A stretch of 64,000 bases of DNA from Arthrobacter sp. MA-N2 (GTDB lineage: Bacteria; Actinomycetota; Actinomycetes; Actinomycetales; Micrococcaceae): the NCBI RefSeq assembly GCF_000517125.1, contig NZ_KI912155.1:3026034-3090033 (forward strand). Direction: 5' to 3'. The position numbers and the translations under genes were made by a program. Below are positions 51,171 through 58,904 of the stretch, in pieces (positions within the stretch are counted from its first letter, which is position 1; each line of letters opens with the position of its first letter). The notes beneath the pieces were generated by a model that was given only the letters and a program-made list of their open reading frames with translations, ran no database searches and was not told the origin of the DNA.

Positions 51171-51184
51171 GGGGCTTTAGACCC
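51171..51184 (-). promoter_or_regulatory. DosR-like box (GGGGCTTTAGACCC)
   Basis: TTAGGGGCTTTAGACCCGAG (51168-51187) agrees with the 20-base mycobacterial consensus TTSGGGACTWWAGTCCCSAA at 16 positions, the best full-length match in the window. It lies 37 bases upstream of the gene starting at 51134. Confidence 0.7.
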
Positions 51185-51200
51185 GAGCAACCGCCCCCGG

Positions 51201-51671
51201 TCATTCAAGGCCGGCGCGGGTCGCGTCGTCGAGGGGACTCCACCACGTCAGGGGAGGGGTGACGGTGAAGCGGCGCCCCGTGATCGACGTCGGGACGATG
51301 CGGATAAAGTGGTCTTTGCGGCCCGCTTGCCACGGGAAGAGAAGCAGCCCGATGGTATCCAGAACTTCTTGGGTGAGCTTGATGGCGACAGCCTGCCCTT
51401 TCACCACCACACTCCATGCAACCCCGGTGTCGGGGTTGACGCCGTCGGCCTCCATCGCCACGGGTGTTTCGCCCAGGGCCGAGTGGAGTTTGGTTCCTTC
51501 CCCGGTCCTGAAGACGAGGGTTCCGTGGTCCACCTTGTAGTTGATCGGAAAGATGTCGGGGTGGTCTCCCACCCAGACGGCGAGGCGTCCCACCGAGACG
51601 CCGCGCAAGAGTTCCCAGCACTGTTGAGATTGCAGGACCTCTGGCTCTGGTGTTGCGGGCTTGTTCGTCAT
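51201..51671 (-). CDS. pyridoxamine 5'-phosphate oxidase-like flavin-binding protein
   Basis: A 156-residue protein from ATG 51671; longer readings overlap the promoter region. QCWELLRGVSVGRLAVWVG, IFPINYKVDHGTLVFRTGEG, VAMEADGVN, AWSVVVKGQ and IRIVPTSITGRRFTV define the family. FPWQAGRKDHFIRI resembles the FMN-phosphate/substrate region of the PNPOx-like barrel. It is divergent from the sensor-kinase gene; a DosR-like box lies 37 bases upstream. Confidence 0.85.
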   Translation of the reverse strand: MTNKPATPEPEVLQSQQCWELLRGVSVGRLAVWVGDHPDIFPINYKVDHGTLVFRTGEGTKLHSALGETPVAMEADGVNPDTGVAWSVVVKGQAVAIKLTQEVLDTIGLLLFPWQAGRKDHFIRIVPTSITGRRFTVTPPLTWWSPLDDATRAGLE

Positions 51672-51707
51672 GTGGCAGAGGCTACGCCGGGGTATGGACG
51701 GGAAACA

Positions 51708-51721
51708 GGGCACAAAGACCC
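51708..51721 (-). promoter_or_regulatory. DosR-like box (GGGCACAAAGACCC)
   Basis: GGGCACAAAGACCC matches the local consensus GGGCCGAAAGACCC at 12 of 14 positions. It lies between the divergent flavin-protein (51671) and sensor-kinase (51844) genes and could give autoregulation of the sensor. Confidence 0.55.
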
Positions 51722-51843
51722 TCGCCACGCTACGCTCCATCTGGAGGAACACCGGTCTCGGGAGTAGTCTGGCATCGGATACGCCACCTGCCACGACACG
51801 GGTTACCTGCCCTGCGTGGGCTGTACCGCTCGAAAGGCAGTAG

Positions 51844-53562
51844 ATGAACGGCTCCATTCCAGACCCTGTGCGGGCTGAGCATCCGCCCGTCACCGGGATC
51901 CGAATCGAAGACCTGCTCAGGGACTTCCTAGCCCGTGCCGGCGAGCTTGTCGATGCTCAGGAGCACATGCGGGGGCTCTTGGAAGCTGTTGTCGCGGTCG
52001 CCGAGGATTTGAGCCTTGAGGCCGTTCTGGACAGGGTAGTCAATTCTGCATGCCGTCTGCTGCGGGCTCGCTACGGTGCGCTGGGGGTCATCGGTGACGA
52101 CAAGTCGCTCAGTCATTTCATCACGGTCGGGATCGACGAAGACCTCGCAAGCCGCATCGGGCCGCTACCGACCGGGCACGGTGTCCTCGGCCTGCTGATC
52201 AGCGAACCCGCGCCGCTTCGACTCCATGATTTGCGCCAACATCCCAAGTCCTATGGGTTCCCCGAAAACCATCCACCGATGAAGTCCTTTCTCGGCGTCC
52301 CGGTACGGGTCCGTGACGTCGTTTTCGGCAATCTGTACCTGACGGAAAAAGAAGGCGGAGGTGACTTCACCCCGGAGGACGAGGATCTCGCTGTCGCGTT
52401 GGCCGCTGCTGCCGGGGTGGCCATCGAGAATGCTCGCCTCTATGAGGACGCCCGCCGGCGGGCGTCCTGGCTCGAAGCGTGCATGGACGTGACGGGCCGG
52501 ATGCTCGGCGACCAGCGGGTGGTCGAGCCGGACAATGTCGAGCTTGACCTGATTGCCGACCGTGCTTTACAGGAATCGGGATCGCGGCTGGCCCTGATCC
52601 TGGTCCCGGATGGCGGTGTCGGTTTGTACAGCGTCGTGGGAGTTGCAGGAGCGGACAGAACAGAATTCGCGGGGAACATCCTGCCCATGGATTCTGCCGC
52701 CATCAGGGCAGTCGCCGCCACGGGCGTCCCAGCCTGCATAGACGACGCGGGCGACATCCTCGGCCCGGTCGACGGCGTGACCAAAGGAAGACTCCTGGCG
52801 ATCGATCTCAGCGCCCAAGGCTCCCATCATGGTCTCCTGCTCTTGGTCCGTTCGCCTGGAACGGGACCGTTCGCGCAGACGGATGTGGAGATGGGCGCCG
52901 TCTTCGGCTCACATGTTGCCTTGGCTCTGGAGCTCGACCGAATCCACCGGCTCCGTGAACAGCTGATGGTCTTCTCGGACCGGGATCGCATCGCCCGGGA
53001 CCTGCACGACGTCGTCATCCAGCGCATCTTCGCAGCTGGACTCAGCATCCAAAGCCTACGGCGGTTCACCACCAGCGAACCTGCGTTGACCCGGATCGAT
53101 GCGGTCACAGTGGAATTGGACGAAACCATCCGGGATCTTCGAAACACCATCTACTCCCTGCGGGCCAGTTCAGGGGAGCAGGAACTGCTGAGCAGCCGCA
53201 TACTGCAGACCGTCCGCAATGCCACCAAGTCTTTGCCCTTCGCCCCGCACCTGACGCTCAACGGGGCTGTCGATTCAGTGCTCGACGACCGAACCGTCAC
53301 CAATACGCTCGCGGTCATCTCCGAGGGCCTCAGCAACGCGGTCCGCCACTCGCACGCCGAAGCGATCAGCGTTTCAGTGTCGGCTGGGAACCACACGATG
53401 ACCCTCATCATTGAAGACAATGGGAAAGGCTTCAGTAATCCCGTGCCCGGGAGCGGCCTGGTAAACATGAAACAACGGGCCCAGGAGCTTGGCGGTTCAT
53501 TCGACGTCACCGGAACGCCCGGGGAGGGGACCATCCTGGTGTGGTCGATTCCCCTCCGCTGA
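51844..53562 (+). CDS. devS: GAF-domain redox/oxygen sensor histidine kinase, DevS/DosS-like
   Basis: A 572-residue soluble kinase (AAAGGCAG before ATG 51844). GAF-A spans ~55-195, GAF-B ~215-370. HisKA_3 has DRDRIARDLHDVVIQRIFAA with the phospho-His, and the ATPase domain has NALAV-region ISEGLSNAVRHSHA and DNGKGF boxes. GAF-A aligns closely with mycobacterial DosS through ENHPPMKSFLGVPVRVRD; the His of HPPM (residue 143) matches DosS His149, the haem iron ligand. It should sense O2, NO, CO or redox state and phosphorylate the DevR-like regulator encoded tail to tail. Confidence 0.9.
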   Translation: MNGSIPDPVRAEHPPVTGIRIEDLLRDFLARAGELVDAQEHMRGLLEAVVAVAEDLSLEAVLDRVVNSACRLLRARYGALGVIGDDKSLSHFITVGIDEDLASRIGPLPTGHGVLGLLISEPAPLRLHDLRQHPKSYGFPENHPPMKSFLGVPVRVRDVVFGNLYLTEKEGGGDFTPEDEDLAVALAAAAGVAIENARLYEDARRRASWLEACMDVTGRMLGDQRVVEPDNVELDLIADRALQESGSRLALILVPDGGVGLYSVVGVAGADRTEFAGNILPMDSAAIRAVAATGVPACIDDAGDILGPVDGVTKGRLLAIDLSAQGSHHGLLLLVRSPGTGPFAQTDVEMGAVFGSHVALALELDRIHRLREQLMVFSDRDRIARDLHDVVIQRIFAAGLSIQSLRRFTTSEPALTRIDAVTVELDETIRDLRNTIYSLRASSGEQELLSSRILQTVRNATKSLPFAPHLTLNGAVDSVLDDRTVTNTLAVISEGLSNAVRHSHAEAISVSVSAGNHTMTLIIEDNGKGFSNPVPGSGLVNMKQRAQELGGSFDVTGTPGEGTILVWSIPLR

Positions 53563-53565
53563 ACG

Positions 53566-54264
53566 TCAGTGCCCGGCTGCGGTGTCCGGTTCCGCTCCCT
53601 GCGCAATGTAGACAGCTGCCTGGGTGCGACGTTCGAATCCCAACTTGGCCAACATCGAGGACACATAGTTCTTCACGGTCTTCTCGGCCAGTAGCATCTG
53701 TTCCCCGATCTGCCGGTTCGTCAGGCCCTGGCCCACCAGATCCAGGACCCGTCGTTCCTGGGGAGTCAGTGAGGATACCCTGGGATCCACCCGCTGAGGC
53801 TCTATGAGGCCCTGAATAATTTTCGCTTTCACTGCCGCATCAAACAAGGACTCACCCCGCGCAGCCCTGCGAAGCGCACCGAGGAGGTCAGTGCCGCCGA
53901 TCTCCTTCAAAACATACCCCGCCGCGCCCGCTAGAACCGCTCCACGAAGGGCTTGTTCGTCGTCGTAACTGGTCAATATCAAGCAGTTCAGCGTGGGATC
54001 CACAGAGCGCACCTCCCGGCAAACTTCGATGCCGGTGCCGTCGGGCAACCGGGCATCCAGCACCGTCACATCCGGGTGCAACGCCGGAATGCGCCGGGCA
54101 GCCTCCTCCGCGGAACCAGACATTCCCACCACCACAAAGCCTTCGCCTTCCAGCAGTTCCTGCAGCCCCCGGCGGACAAGCTCGTGATCGTCAAGGACAT
54201 AGACGCGGATTGGTGGCGCACCAAGGACCCCAGCGTCGCTTTGGGGTGAGACGGGGCGTTCCAT
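53566..54264 (-). CDS. devR: NarL/FixJ-type response regulator, DevR/DosR-like
   Basis: A 232-residue protein from ATG 54264, chosen for the perfect AGGAGG four bases upstream. Receiver: VYVLDDHELVRRGLQELLEG, phospho-acceptor Asp in VTVLDARLPDGTGIEVCREV, switch Thr in LILTSYDDE, Lys in YVLKEIGG. LuxR-type HTH: LTPQERRVLDLVGQGLTNRQ and LLAEKTVKNYVSSMLAKLGF, with the Lys-Thr-Val-Lys-Asn recognition segment identical to mycobacterial DevR, followed by ERRTQAAV. The identity of the recognition helix fits the DosR-like boxes found here. Convergent with devS, three bases between stops. Confidence 0.9.
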   Translation of the reverse strand: MERPVSPQSDAGVLGAPPIRVYVLDDHELVRRGLQELLEGEGFVVVGMSGSAEEAARRIPALHPDVTVLDARLPDGTGIEVCREVRSVDPTLNCLILTSYDDEQALRGAVLAGAAGYVLKEIGGTDLLGALRRAARGESLFDAAVKAKIIQGLIEPQRVDPRVSSLTPQERRVLDLVGQGLTNRQIGEQMLLAEKTVKNYVSSMLAKLGFERRTQAAVYIAQGAEPDTAAGH

Positions 54265-54357
54265 GATCCTCCTGTCCGGCAGCCGTGGCCGCAGTTGCAC
54301 GGGCCCGCCATGGTTGCCCGGCTATGTCATTGTTCACCGCTAGCCAACGGCAAACAA

Positions 54358-54371
54358 GGGCCGAAGTACCC
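54358..54371 (+). promoter_or_regulatory. DosR-like box (GGGCCGAAGTACCC)
   Basis: GGGCCGAAGTACCC matches the local consensus at 11 of 14 positions. It lies between devR (start 54264) and the stress-protein gene (start 54458), with a second inverted box 12 bases on. Confidence 0.6.
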
Positions 54372-54382
54372 AGACGGATGCA

Positions 54383-54396
54383 ATGACTTTCGGCCC
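54383..54396 (-). promoter_or_regulatory. DosR-like box, inverted (reverse strand GGGCCGAAAGTCAT)
   Basis: On the minus strand this reads GGGCCGAAAGTCAT, 11 of 14 to the local consensus. With the site at 54358-54371 it forms a head-to-head pair, 62 bases upstream of the Usp start and able to act on devR as well. Confidence 0.6.
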
Positions 54397-54457
54397 TGTT
54401 TGGCGGCGATTTTTCTGCCCATTCTTAGAGAAACAGAAGGAACCGGGAAGGAGCATC

Positions 54458-54952
54458 ATGGCCACGCGCGCCCGGCCGGAAAAAATCATCGTCGGTGTGG
54501 ACGGATCCGATGCCTCCATCGAGGCCCTGCGCCAAGCCTACCGTCTCGCATCGGCGCTAGGGGCGAACGTCGAAGGCTGGATCTGTTGGGATTTCCCGGC
54601 GGGCCATGAGGCTTACGAAATGATGGGGAGGGATGGATTCAGCCACCAGGCATCCGAAATCCTTCATGACGCCATGACCAAGGCCTTCGGCCCGGAACTG
54701 CCCCGGAACGTCCATACCAGGCTTGTCCTTGGCCGCGCCCGGCAGTCGCTCATCGACGCCAGCCGATTCGCCTCCTTGCTCGTGGTCGGACGGCGCGGAC
54801 ACGGCGGGTTCAATGGACTGTTGCTCGGTTCCGTCAGCGCAGCCTGCGTGGCCCATGCTCTTTGCCCCGTTCTCGTCGTGCACGCGCCAGAGTCAAAAGA
54901 ACCTTCCGAGCCCCGTCCCGGCACGTCCGAGGCGGTCACCAGAAACCCCTAA
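54458..54952 (+). CDS. universal stress protein (UspA family)
   Basis: A 164-residue protein with GGAAGGAG six bases before ATG 54458. KIIVGVDGSDASIEALRQAY and VVGRRGHGGFNGLLLGSVSA give the ATP-binding fingerprint. It is a close relative of the gene at 57766-58209 (shared GxxVEGWxxWxFP-like middle and CVAHAxCPVLVVHAPE end). A Pro/Ser-rich 17-residue tail is extra. Followed 14 bases later by the SPW membrane protein. Confidence 0.9.
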   Translation: MATRARPEKIIVGVDGSDASIEALRQAYRLASALGANVEGWICWDFPAGHEAYEMMGRDGFSHQASEILHDAMTKAFGPELPRNVHTRLVLGRARQSLIDASRFASLLVVGRRGHGGFNGLLLGSVSAACVAHALCPVLVVHAPESKEPSEPRPGTSEAVTRNP

Positions 54953-54966
54953 CCGATCAAAGGAGC

Positions 54967-55338
54967 ATGATCCAGATGAAAAAGTGGATACGTTGGCAGG
55001 ACTGGACGGTTATCGCCGCCGGAGCCTATGCCGCACTCTCGGTGCTGTGGACAGGGCAAGGTGGATCGTCCACAGCCTTCATGATCATCCTTGGCGTCCT
55101 TCTGGTCGCCGCTGGAGTCACCAACCTTGCTGTGCCCGGGATGCCGGCAGCGGAATGGGCCCAAGCCGCGTTCGCCGTCGTCCTCCTCCTGACGCCATGG
55201 CTTGGAGGCTTCGTGTCCATGACAGGCGCCGCCTGGAGCGCCTGGATTCCCGGCGCGGTCGCCTTGGTTGTCACGGCGTTGGCAATCAAGCCCAGCACGG
55301 AGGAATACCGTCACCATCACGTGTTGCCGGCCCCGTAG
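54967..55338 (+). CDS. SPW-repeat family membrane protein
   Basis: A ~123-residue protein with four membrane helices in two repeats. ATG 54967 abuts AAAGGAG and ATG 54976 is an equally good start. The repeat landmarks are a Trp-rich entry (KWIRWQDWTVIAAG), EWAQAAFAVVLLLTPWLGGF with TPW in place of SPW, and TGAAWSAWIPGAV. Function unknown. It is co-transcribed with the Usp and probably under the same boxes. Confidence 0.75.
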   Translation: MIQMKKWIRWQDWTVIAAGAYAALSVLWTGQGGSSTAFMIILGVLLVAAGVTNLAVPGMPAAEWAQAAFAVVLLLTPWLGGFVSMTGAAWSAWIPGAVALVVTALAIKPSTEEYRHHHVLPAP

Positions 55339-55407
55339 CCTGCAACTCCGGATCGGGCGTCCGGCCACCGCCGGATGCCCGGAACTGCCGACAGGGAGGA
55401 GGCCAGC

Positions 55408-56793
55408 ATGAACAGCACCCACCCCGCCCGCCTGCGGTTCTTGGGTGCGACGGACACCGTCACCGGTTCCCGCTACCTCCTCGAATCCCGGGACACACGG
55501 ATCCTGGTCGACTGCGGCCTCTTCCAAGGCTACAAACGCCTCCGCGACCGCAATAGGAGCCCCTTTCCCGTTGCCCCCGGTTCCATCGATGCCGTGCTGC
55601 TTACGCACGCGCACCTGGACCACACCGGATACGTTCCGGCTCTTGTCCGGGACGGTTTCACCGGTCCGATCTACGCAACTCACGGGACCAGCGAATTGTG
55701 CAAGCTCCTGCTTCCGGACAGCGGTCATCTTCAGGAAGAGGAAGCCCGTTACGCCGAGCATCGAGGCTCCTCGGTCCATATTCCGGCTCTTCCGGTCTAC
55801 ACCGCAGCCGATGCGGTCAGGTCCTTGAACGCCTTCGAGCCCCGGGATTTTGATGCCCCGCTTGATCTTGGAGACGGCATCGAGGCCACGTTCCTCCCGG
55901 CCGGACATATCCTTGGCGCTGCCCAGATCCACATCAACGTTGATGGGCATTCCGTGCACTTCACGGGAGACCTGGGGCGTGCCGCCGATCCCCTGATGTT
56001 CCCACCCCGCGAGCTCGAGGCCACCGATACCCTCGTGACCGAATCCACGTATGGAAACCGGGTCCATCCGGAGCAGAACCCCGAGACCGAGCTCGGCGCA
56101 GTGGTCTCCCGCGTCGCCAAGCGCGGGGGAGTCATCATGATTGCCGCGTTCGCCGTCGGCCGCGCAGAAACCCTGATGCTCCACCTCTCCCGGCTCCGTC
56201 GCCAAGGGCTAATCCCGGACATCCCGATCTACCTCAACAGTCCGATGGCCATCGACGCCTCCTACATGTACCGGCAGCACCCTGATGAACACCGCCTCCT
56301 CGTTGACGAGTTCGAAGATATGTACAAGCTGGCCACCATGACACGTACCGCCGAAGATTCCAAGCTTCTCAACCTGAGGCGAGGCCCTATGATCATCATC
56401 TCCGCCAGTGGCATGATCACCGGCGGACGAATCCTTCACCACCTTGAGGCCTATGGTCCGGATCCGAAAAACGCTCTCATCCTCAGTGGCTACCAAGCCG
56501 GGGGAACCCGCGGCGCGGATCTGGCGGCCGGAGCGAAGGAACTCAGAATCTACGGGCAGGACGTCCCGATACGGGCCGAAGTAATACAAATTGAAGGATT
56601 CTCCGCGCATGCCGACGGCGAGGAGATCATCCGTTGGATGCGCACAGCGGCCCGAGCCCCGCAAATGACTTACATCACCCACGGTGAACCTGATGCCTCC
56701 GAGGCCTTGCGTCGCCGCATCAAACGTGAACTGGGCTGGAACGCTCGGATCCCCGAATACCTCGAAGCAATTTCGCTCGACAATCCGCACTAG
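55408..56793 (+). CDS. metallo-beta-lactamase/beta-CASP RNA-processing type hydrolase
   Basis: A 461-residue protein from ATG 55408 (GGGAGGAGG upstream). MBL core: VDCGLFQGYK, LTHAHLDHTGYVPALV, GHILGAAQIHI, FTGDLGR. A beta-CASP domain occupies ~205-330 (AFAVGRAETLMLHL, PMAIDAS). The C-terminal motifs are ISASGMITGGRILHHL, YQAGGTRGADL and IEGFSAHADGEEI. This is the CPSF-73/YSH1-like branch (COG1236) of metal-dependent ribonucleases. In bacteria these are often found near Usp and stress genes; its RNA targets are unknown. Possibly last but one gene of the Usp-SPW operon. Confidence 0.85.
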   Translation: MNSTHPARLRFLGATDTVTGSRYLLESRDTRILVDCGLFQGYKRLRDRNRSPFPVAPGSIDAVLLTHAHLDHTGYVPALVRDGFTGPIYATHGTSELCKLLLPDSGHLQEEEARYAEHRGSSVHIPALPVYTAADAVRSLNAFEPRDFDAPLDLGDGIEATFLPAGHILGAAQIHINVDGHSVHFTGDLGRAADPLMFPPRELEATDTLVTESTYGNRVHPEQNPETELGAVVSRVAKRGGVIMIAAFAVGRAETLMLHLSRLRRQGLIPDIPIYLNSPMAIDASYMYRQHPDEHRLLVDEFEDMYKLATMTRTAEDSKLLNLRRGPMIIISASGMITGGRILHHLEAYGPDPKNALILSGYQAGGTRGADLAAGAKELRIYGQDVPIRAEVIQIEGFSAHADGEEIIRWMRTAARAPQMTYITHGEPDASEALRRRIKRELGWNARIPEYLEAISLDNPH

Positions 56794-56825
56794 CACCAAT
56801 AGATCCCGGCAGGCATAGGAGGCCG

Positions 56826-57149
56826 ATGATGGCTCTCTCCGAGCATGAAAAGAAGGCACTGGATCAGATCGCCCAGGAACTGGAGCACGACGACCCGAAA
56901 TTTGCGTCCAAGATGCGAGCGACGCTCCTGCGGACCAAAGCCCGGCACACGGCTTCCGGTATCTTCACCGCCCTCGTCGGATTCATTGTGCTGCTGACCG
57001 GAGTCGGAGCCCGCACCCCGGCCTTGGGAATCGTCGGGTTCACCATCATGGGTGTCGGCACCTACTTGGCAACGATGCGCGTCGCTTCCCTCAGGCTCCC
57101 ACGGCGTCCGAGTGACTCCCCGTCGATGGGGCCTGCGGAGATGGGGTAG
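56826..57149 (+). CDS. DUF3040 family membrane protein
   Basis: A 107-residue protein with AGGAGG before ATG-ATG at 56826. The N-terminal ALSEHEKKALDQIAQELEHD and DDPKFA are the DUF3040 signature, followed by two membrane helices (~residues 43-62 and 66-83). An actinobacteria-specific family of unknown function. It lies 32 bases after the MBL gene on the same strand. Confidence 0.85.
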   Translation: MMALSEHEKKALDQIAQELEHDDPKFASKMRATLLRTKARHTASGIFTALVGFIVLLTGVGARTPALGIVGFTIMGVGTYLATMRVASLRLPRRPSDSPSMGPAEMG

Positions 57150-57252
57150 CTGGGACGGTGGCCATCGGTGAGGCAGGGGGTCTCAGAACGGCGCCGCAGC
57201 AGCCTGCGCGCCGTCCGAGGAGGACGCTGGGCGTCGGAGTCAGGCCCCCGAG

Positions 57253-57696
57253 TCAGGCGAGATATACGTGGCGACCTGTCACGATGGCTGCATGCATCCG
57301 GATGAAATCAGTCCTTGCCCCGCCGGCCCAAGGCTCTTCCATGATCTGTCCCCAAAGAAAGGTCAACAGCTCCGGTTCCTCCACATGAGAGGAGGGCCCA
57401 CTCACCAGAACGGACCAGCCCTCGCTTCGGTCGGGCCGTGCCTCATCAATCTCGAACGACGAACTAAGCCGAGGTACTGCGTCGCTGATGGTTCCGGCAG
57501 CAGAGGTGCGGAAGTAGATCGCCCGGTTGTGGACGAGATAGCTGACGGGGAGGATCATCACTCTGTTCTTGTAGTTGAATCCGAAGCGGCCTGTGTCTTG
57601 AGAGCACAGCAGCTCCCAGCACCGTTCCTCGCTGAGCTCCTCCGTGACGTGCCGGGTACCGTCAATGCGGCTTGGTTCGATGTTGGGAAGGGACAT
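57253..57696 (-). CDS. pyridoxamine 5'-phosphate oxidase-like protein, second subgroup
   Basis: A 147-residue protein with AAGGAG before ATG 57696. ERCWELLCSQDTGRFGFNYK, VMILPVSYLVHNRAIYFRTS, GWSVLVSGPSSHVEE and EEPWAGGARTDFIRM mark it as the sister of the gene at 38660-39103. It follows the Usp gene at 57766 by 69 bases and is probably co-transcribed from the box at 58277. Confidence 0.85.
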   Translation of the reverse strand: MSLPNIEPSRIDGTRHVTEELSEERCWELLCSQDTGRFGFNYKNRVMILPVSYLVHNRAIYFRTSAAGTISDAVPRLSSSFEIDEARPDRSEGWSVLVSGPSSHVEEPELLTFLWGQIMEEPWAGGARTDFIRMHAAIVTGRHVYLA

Positions 57697-57765
57697 TCGT
57701 TCTCCTTGGGGCAGGTTCAGCGGGTCAAGGCACGGGGCGAAGGGAACAAAGGCGGCCCGTGTATT

Positions 57766-58209
57766 TCAACTCTTCTCGGGAGCATGGACAACAAGGACCG
57801 GGCAGTGGGCGTGTGCAACGCAGGCTGAACTTACCGATCCGACCAGCAGTCCGCCGAATCCTCCGTGGCCACGCCTGCCGAGGACTACCATGTCCGCTTC
57901 CCGACTAGCCTCAATAAGGGATTCCCGGGCGTGACCACGGACAACGCGAGAGACGACGTTGTCCGGCAAGTCCGGACCGAACACTTTTTCCAGGGATTCC
58001 TTGAGGACTTGCCCGGCGCTTTCTTCGAAGTCTTCGATGCCCATGGCCACATAGCCGCCATAGACCTGCGGGAACTCCCAGTAAGCAGTAGCTACCACTT
58101 GCGCGCCCAGCGGAACTGCAAGGTTCTGCGCCTGCCTCAGTGCTTCGAGTGAGGCTTCGGAGCCATCAACACCGACAATGATTCTGGCTGTGGATGCTTC
58201 CTTGCTCAT
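57766..58209 (-). CDS. universal stress protein (UspA family)
   Basis: A 147-residue protein. RIIVGVDGSEASLEALRQAQ and VLGRRGHGGFGGLLVGSVSS form the ATP-binding fingerprint. The middle (TAYWEFPQVYGGYVAMGIED) matches the paralogue at 54458 rather than the other copies, suggesting a local duplication. A DosR-like box lies ~70 bases upstream. Confidence 0.9.
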   Translation of the reverse strand: MSKEASTARIIVGVDGSEASLEALRQAQNLAVPLGAQVVATAYWEFPQVYGGYVAMGIEDFEESAGQVLKESLEKVFGPDLPDNVVSRVVRGHARESLIEASREADMVVLGRRGHGGFGGLLVGSVSSACVAHAHCPVLVVHAPEKS

Positions 58210-58276
58210 AATCTCCTCCTGCGGTGGGGGTCTTTCCGTACTCCGTTAGCGTGACCGGTGGCTGTCCGCGACGATA

Positions 58277-58290
58277 GGGCCGAAAGACAC
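58277..58290 (-). promoter_or_regulatory. DosR-like box (GGGCCGAAAGACAC)
   Basis: GGGCCGAAAGACAC matches the local consensus at 13 of 14 positions, 68 bases upstream of the Usp start at 58209. Confidence 0.65.
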
Positions 58291-58360
58291 ACCCGCGACC
58301 CGCTTCGCGGACCCGCACCCACACGAGGCACGGAGCGGCCGATCGGCTGGACCCTGTCTT

Positions 58361-58783
58361 CTAGTCTCGTGTTATTGGGATCTTACGAGCAGACGAGGAT
58401 TGGACCTTCTCCGGAATCGGGGCGCGCACCTCAAGGACGCCGTCCTTGTATGATGCGGAGATATCGTCCTGCTGGACGCTGTCGGGCAGAGGGATCCTGC
58501 GCACAAAGGAGCCGTAACGGAATTCCGATCGATAGCTGCCTTTGTCCTTTTCCTCCTTCTTCTCCTGCCGTTCAGCACGTATTTCAAGGAACCCTTCGCC
58601 AAGGGTGATTTCGACATCTTTCTCCGGATCGATCCCTGGCAGTTCAGCGCGGACCACCAGGGTAGTGCCTTCAACCAATTGTTCGACTCTGATTCCGGCT
58701 GCCGCCACATCACCTTCGAAGAGCCGTTCGATCATTTCGATGGGTGAGCGACGTGTGTCGAACCACCTGATTAAGTCCGTCAT
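58361..58783 (-). CDS. Hsp20-family small heat-shock protein
   Basis: A 140-residue chaperone. A short N-terminal arm (LIRWFDTRRSPIEMIERLFE) precedes the alpha-crystallin domain (~residues 35-125) with VVRAELPGIDPEKDVEITL, a charged loop (ERQEKKEEKDKG), the conserved SFVRRIPLPDSV and ASYKDGVLEVRAPIPE, the latter replacing the classical A-x-x-x-n-G-V-L. Mycobacterial DosR regulons contain the Hsp20 HspX; the box at 58865 suggests the same logic here. Confidence 0.9.
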   Translation of the reverse strand: MTDLIRWFDTRRSPIEMIERLFEGDVAAAGIRVEQLVEGTTLVVRAELPGIDPEKDVEITLGEGFLEIRAERQEKKEEKDKGSYRSEFRYGSFVRRIPLPDSVQQDDISASYKDGVLEVRAPIPEKVQSSSARKIPITRD

Positions 58784-58864
58784 GACTGCCTCCTAAGCTT
58801 GGATCCCGTCAGGCCTGAACCGGTCTGACCCTTCCAGAATGCGAATCCCCGGGAGGGGGCTCCA

Positions 58865-58878
58865 GAGGCTTTGGTCCC
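58865..58878 (-). promoter_or_regulatory. DosR-like box (GAGGCTTTGGTCCC)
   Basis: GAGGCTTTGGTCCC agrees with GGGACTWWAGTCCC at 11 of 14 positions, 82 bases upstream of the hsp20 start. Confidence 0.5.
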
Positions 58879-58904
58879 GTCACTTCCGGGGCCGGAGTGT
58901 CAGG

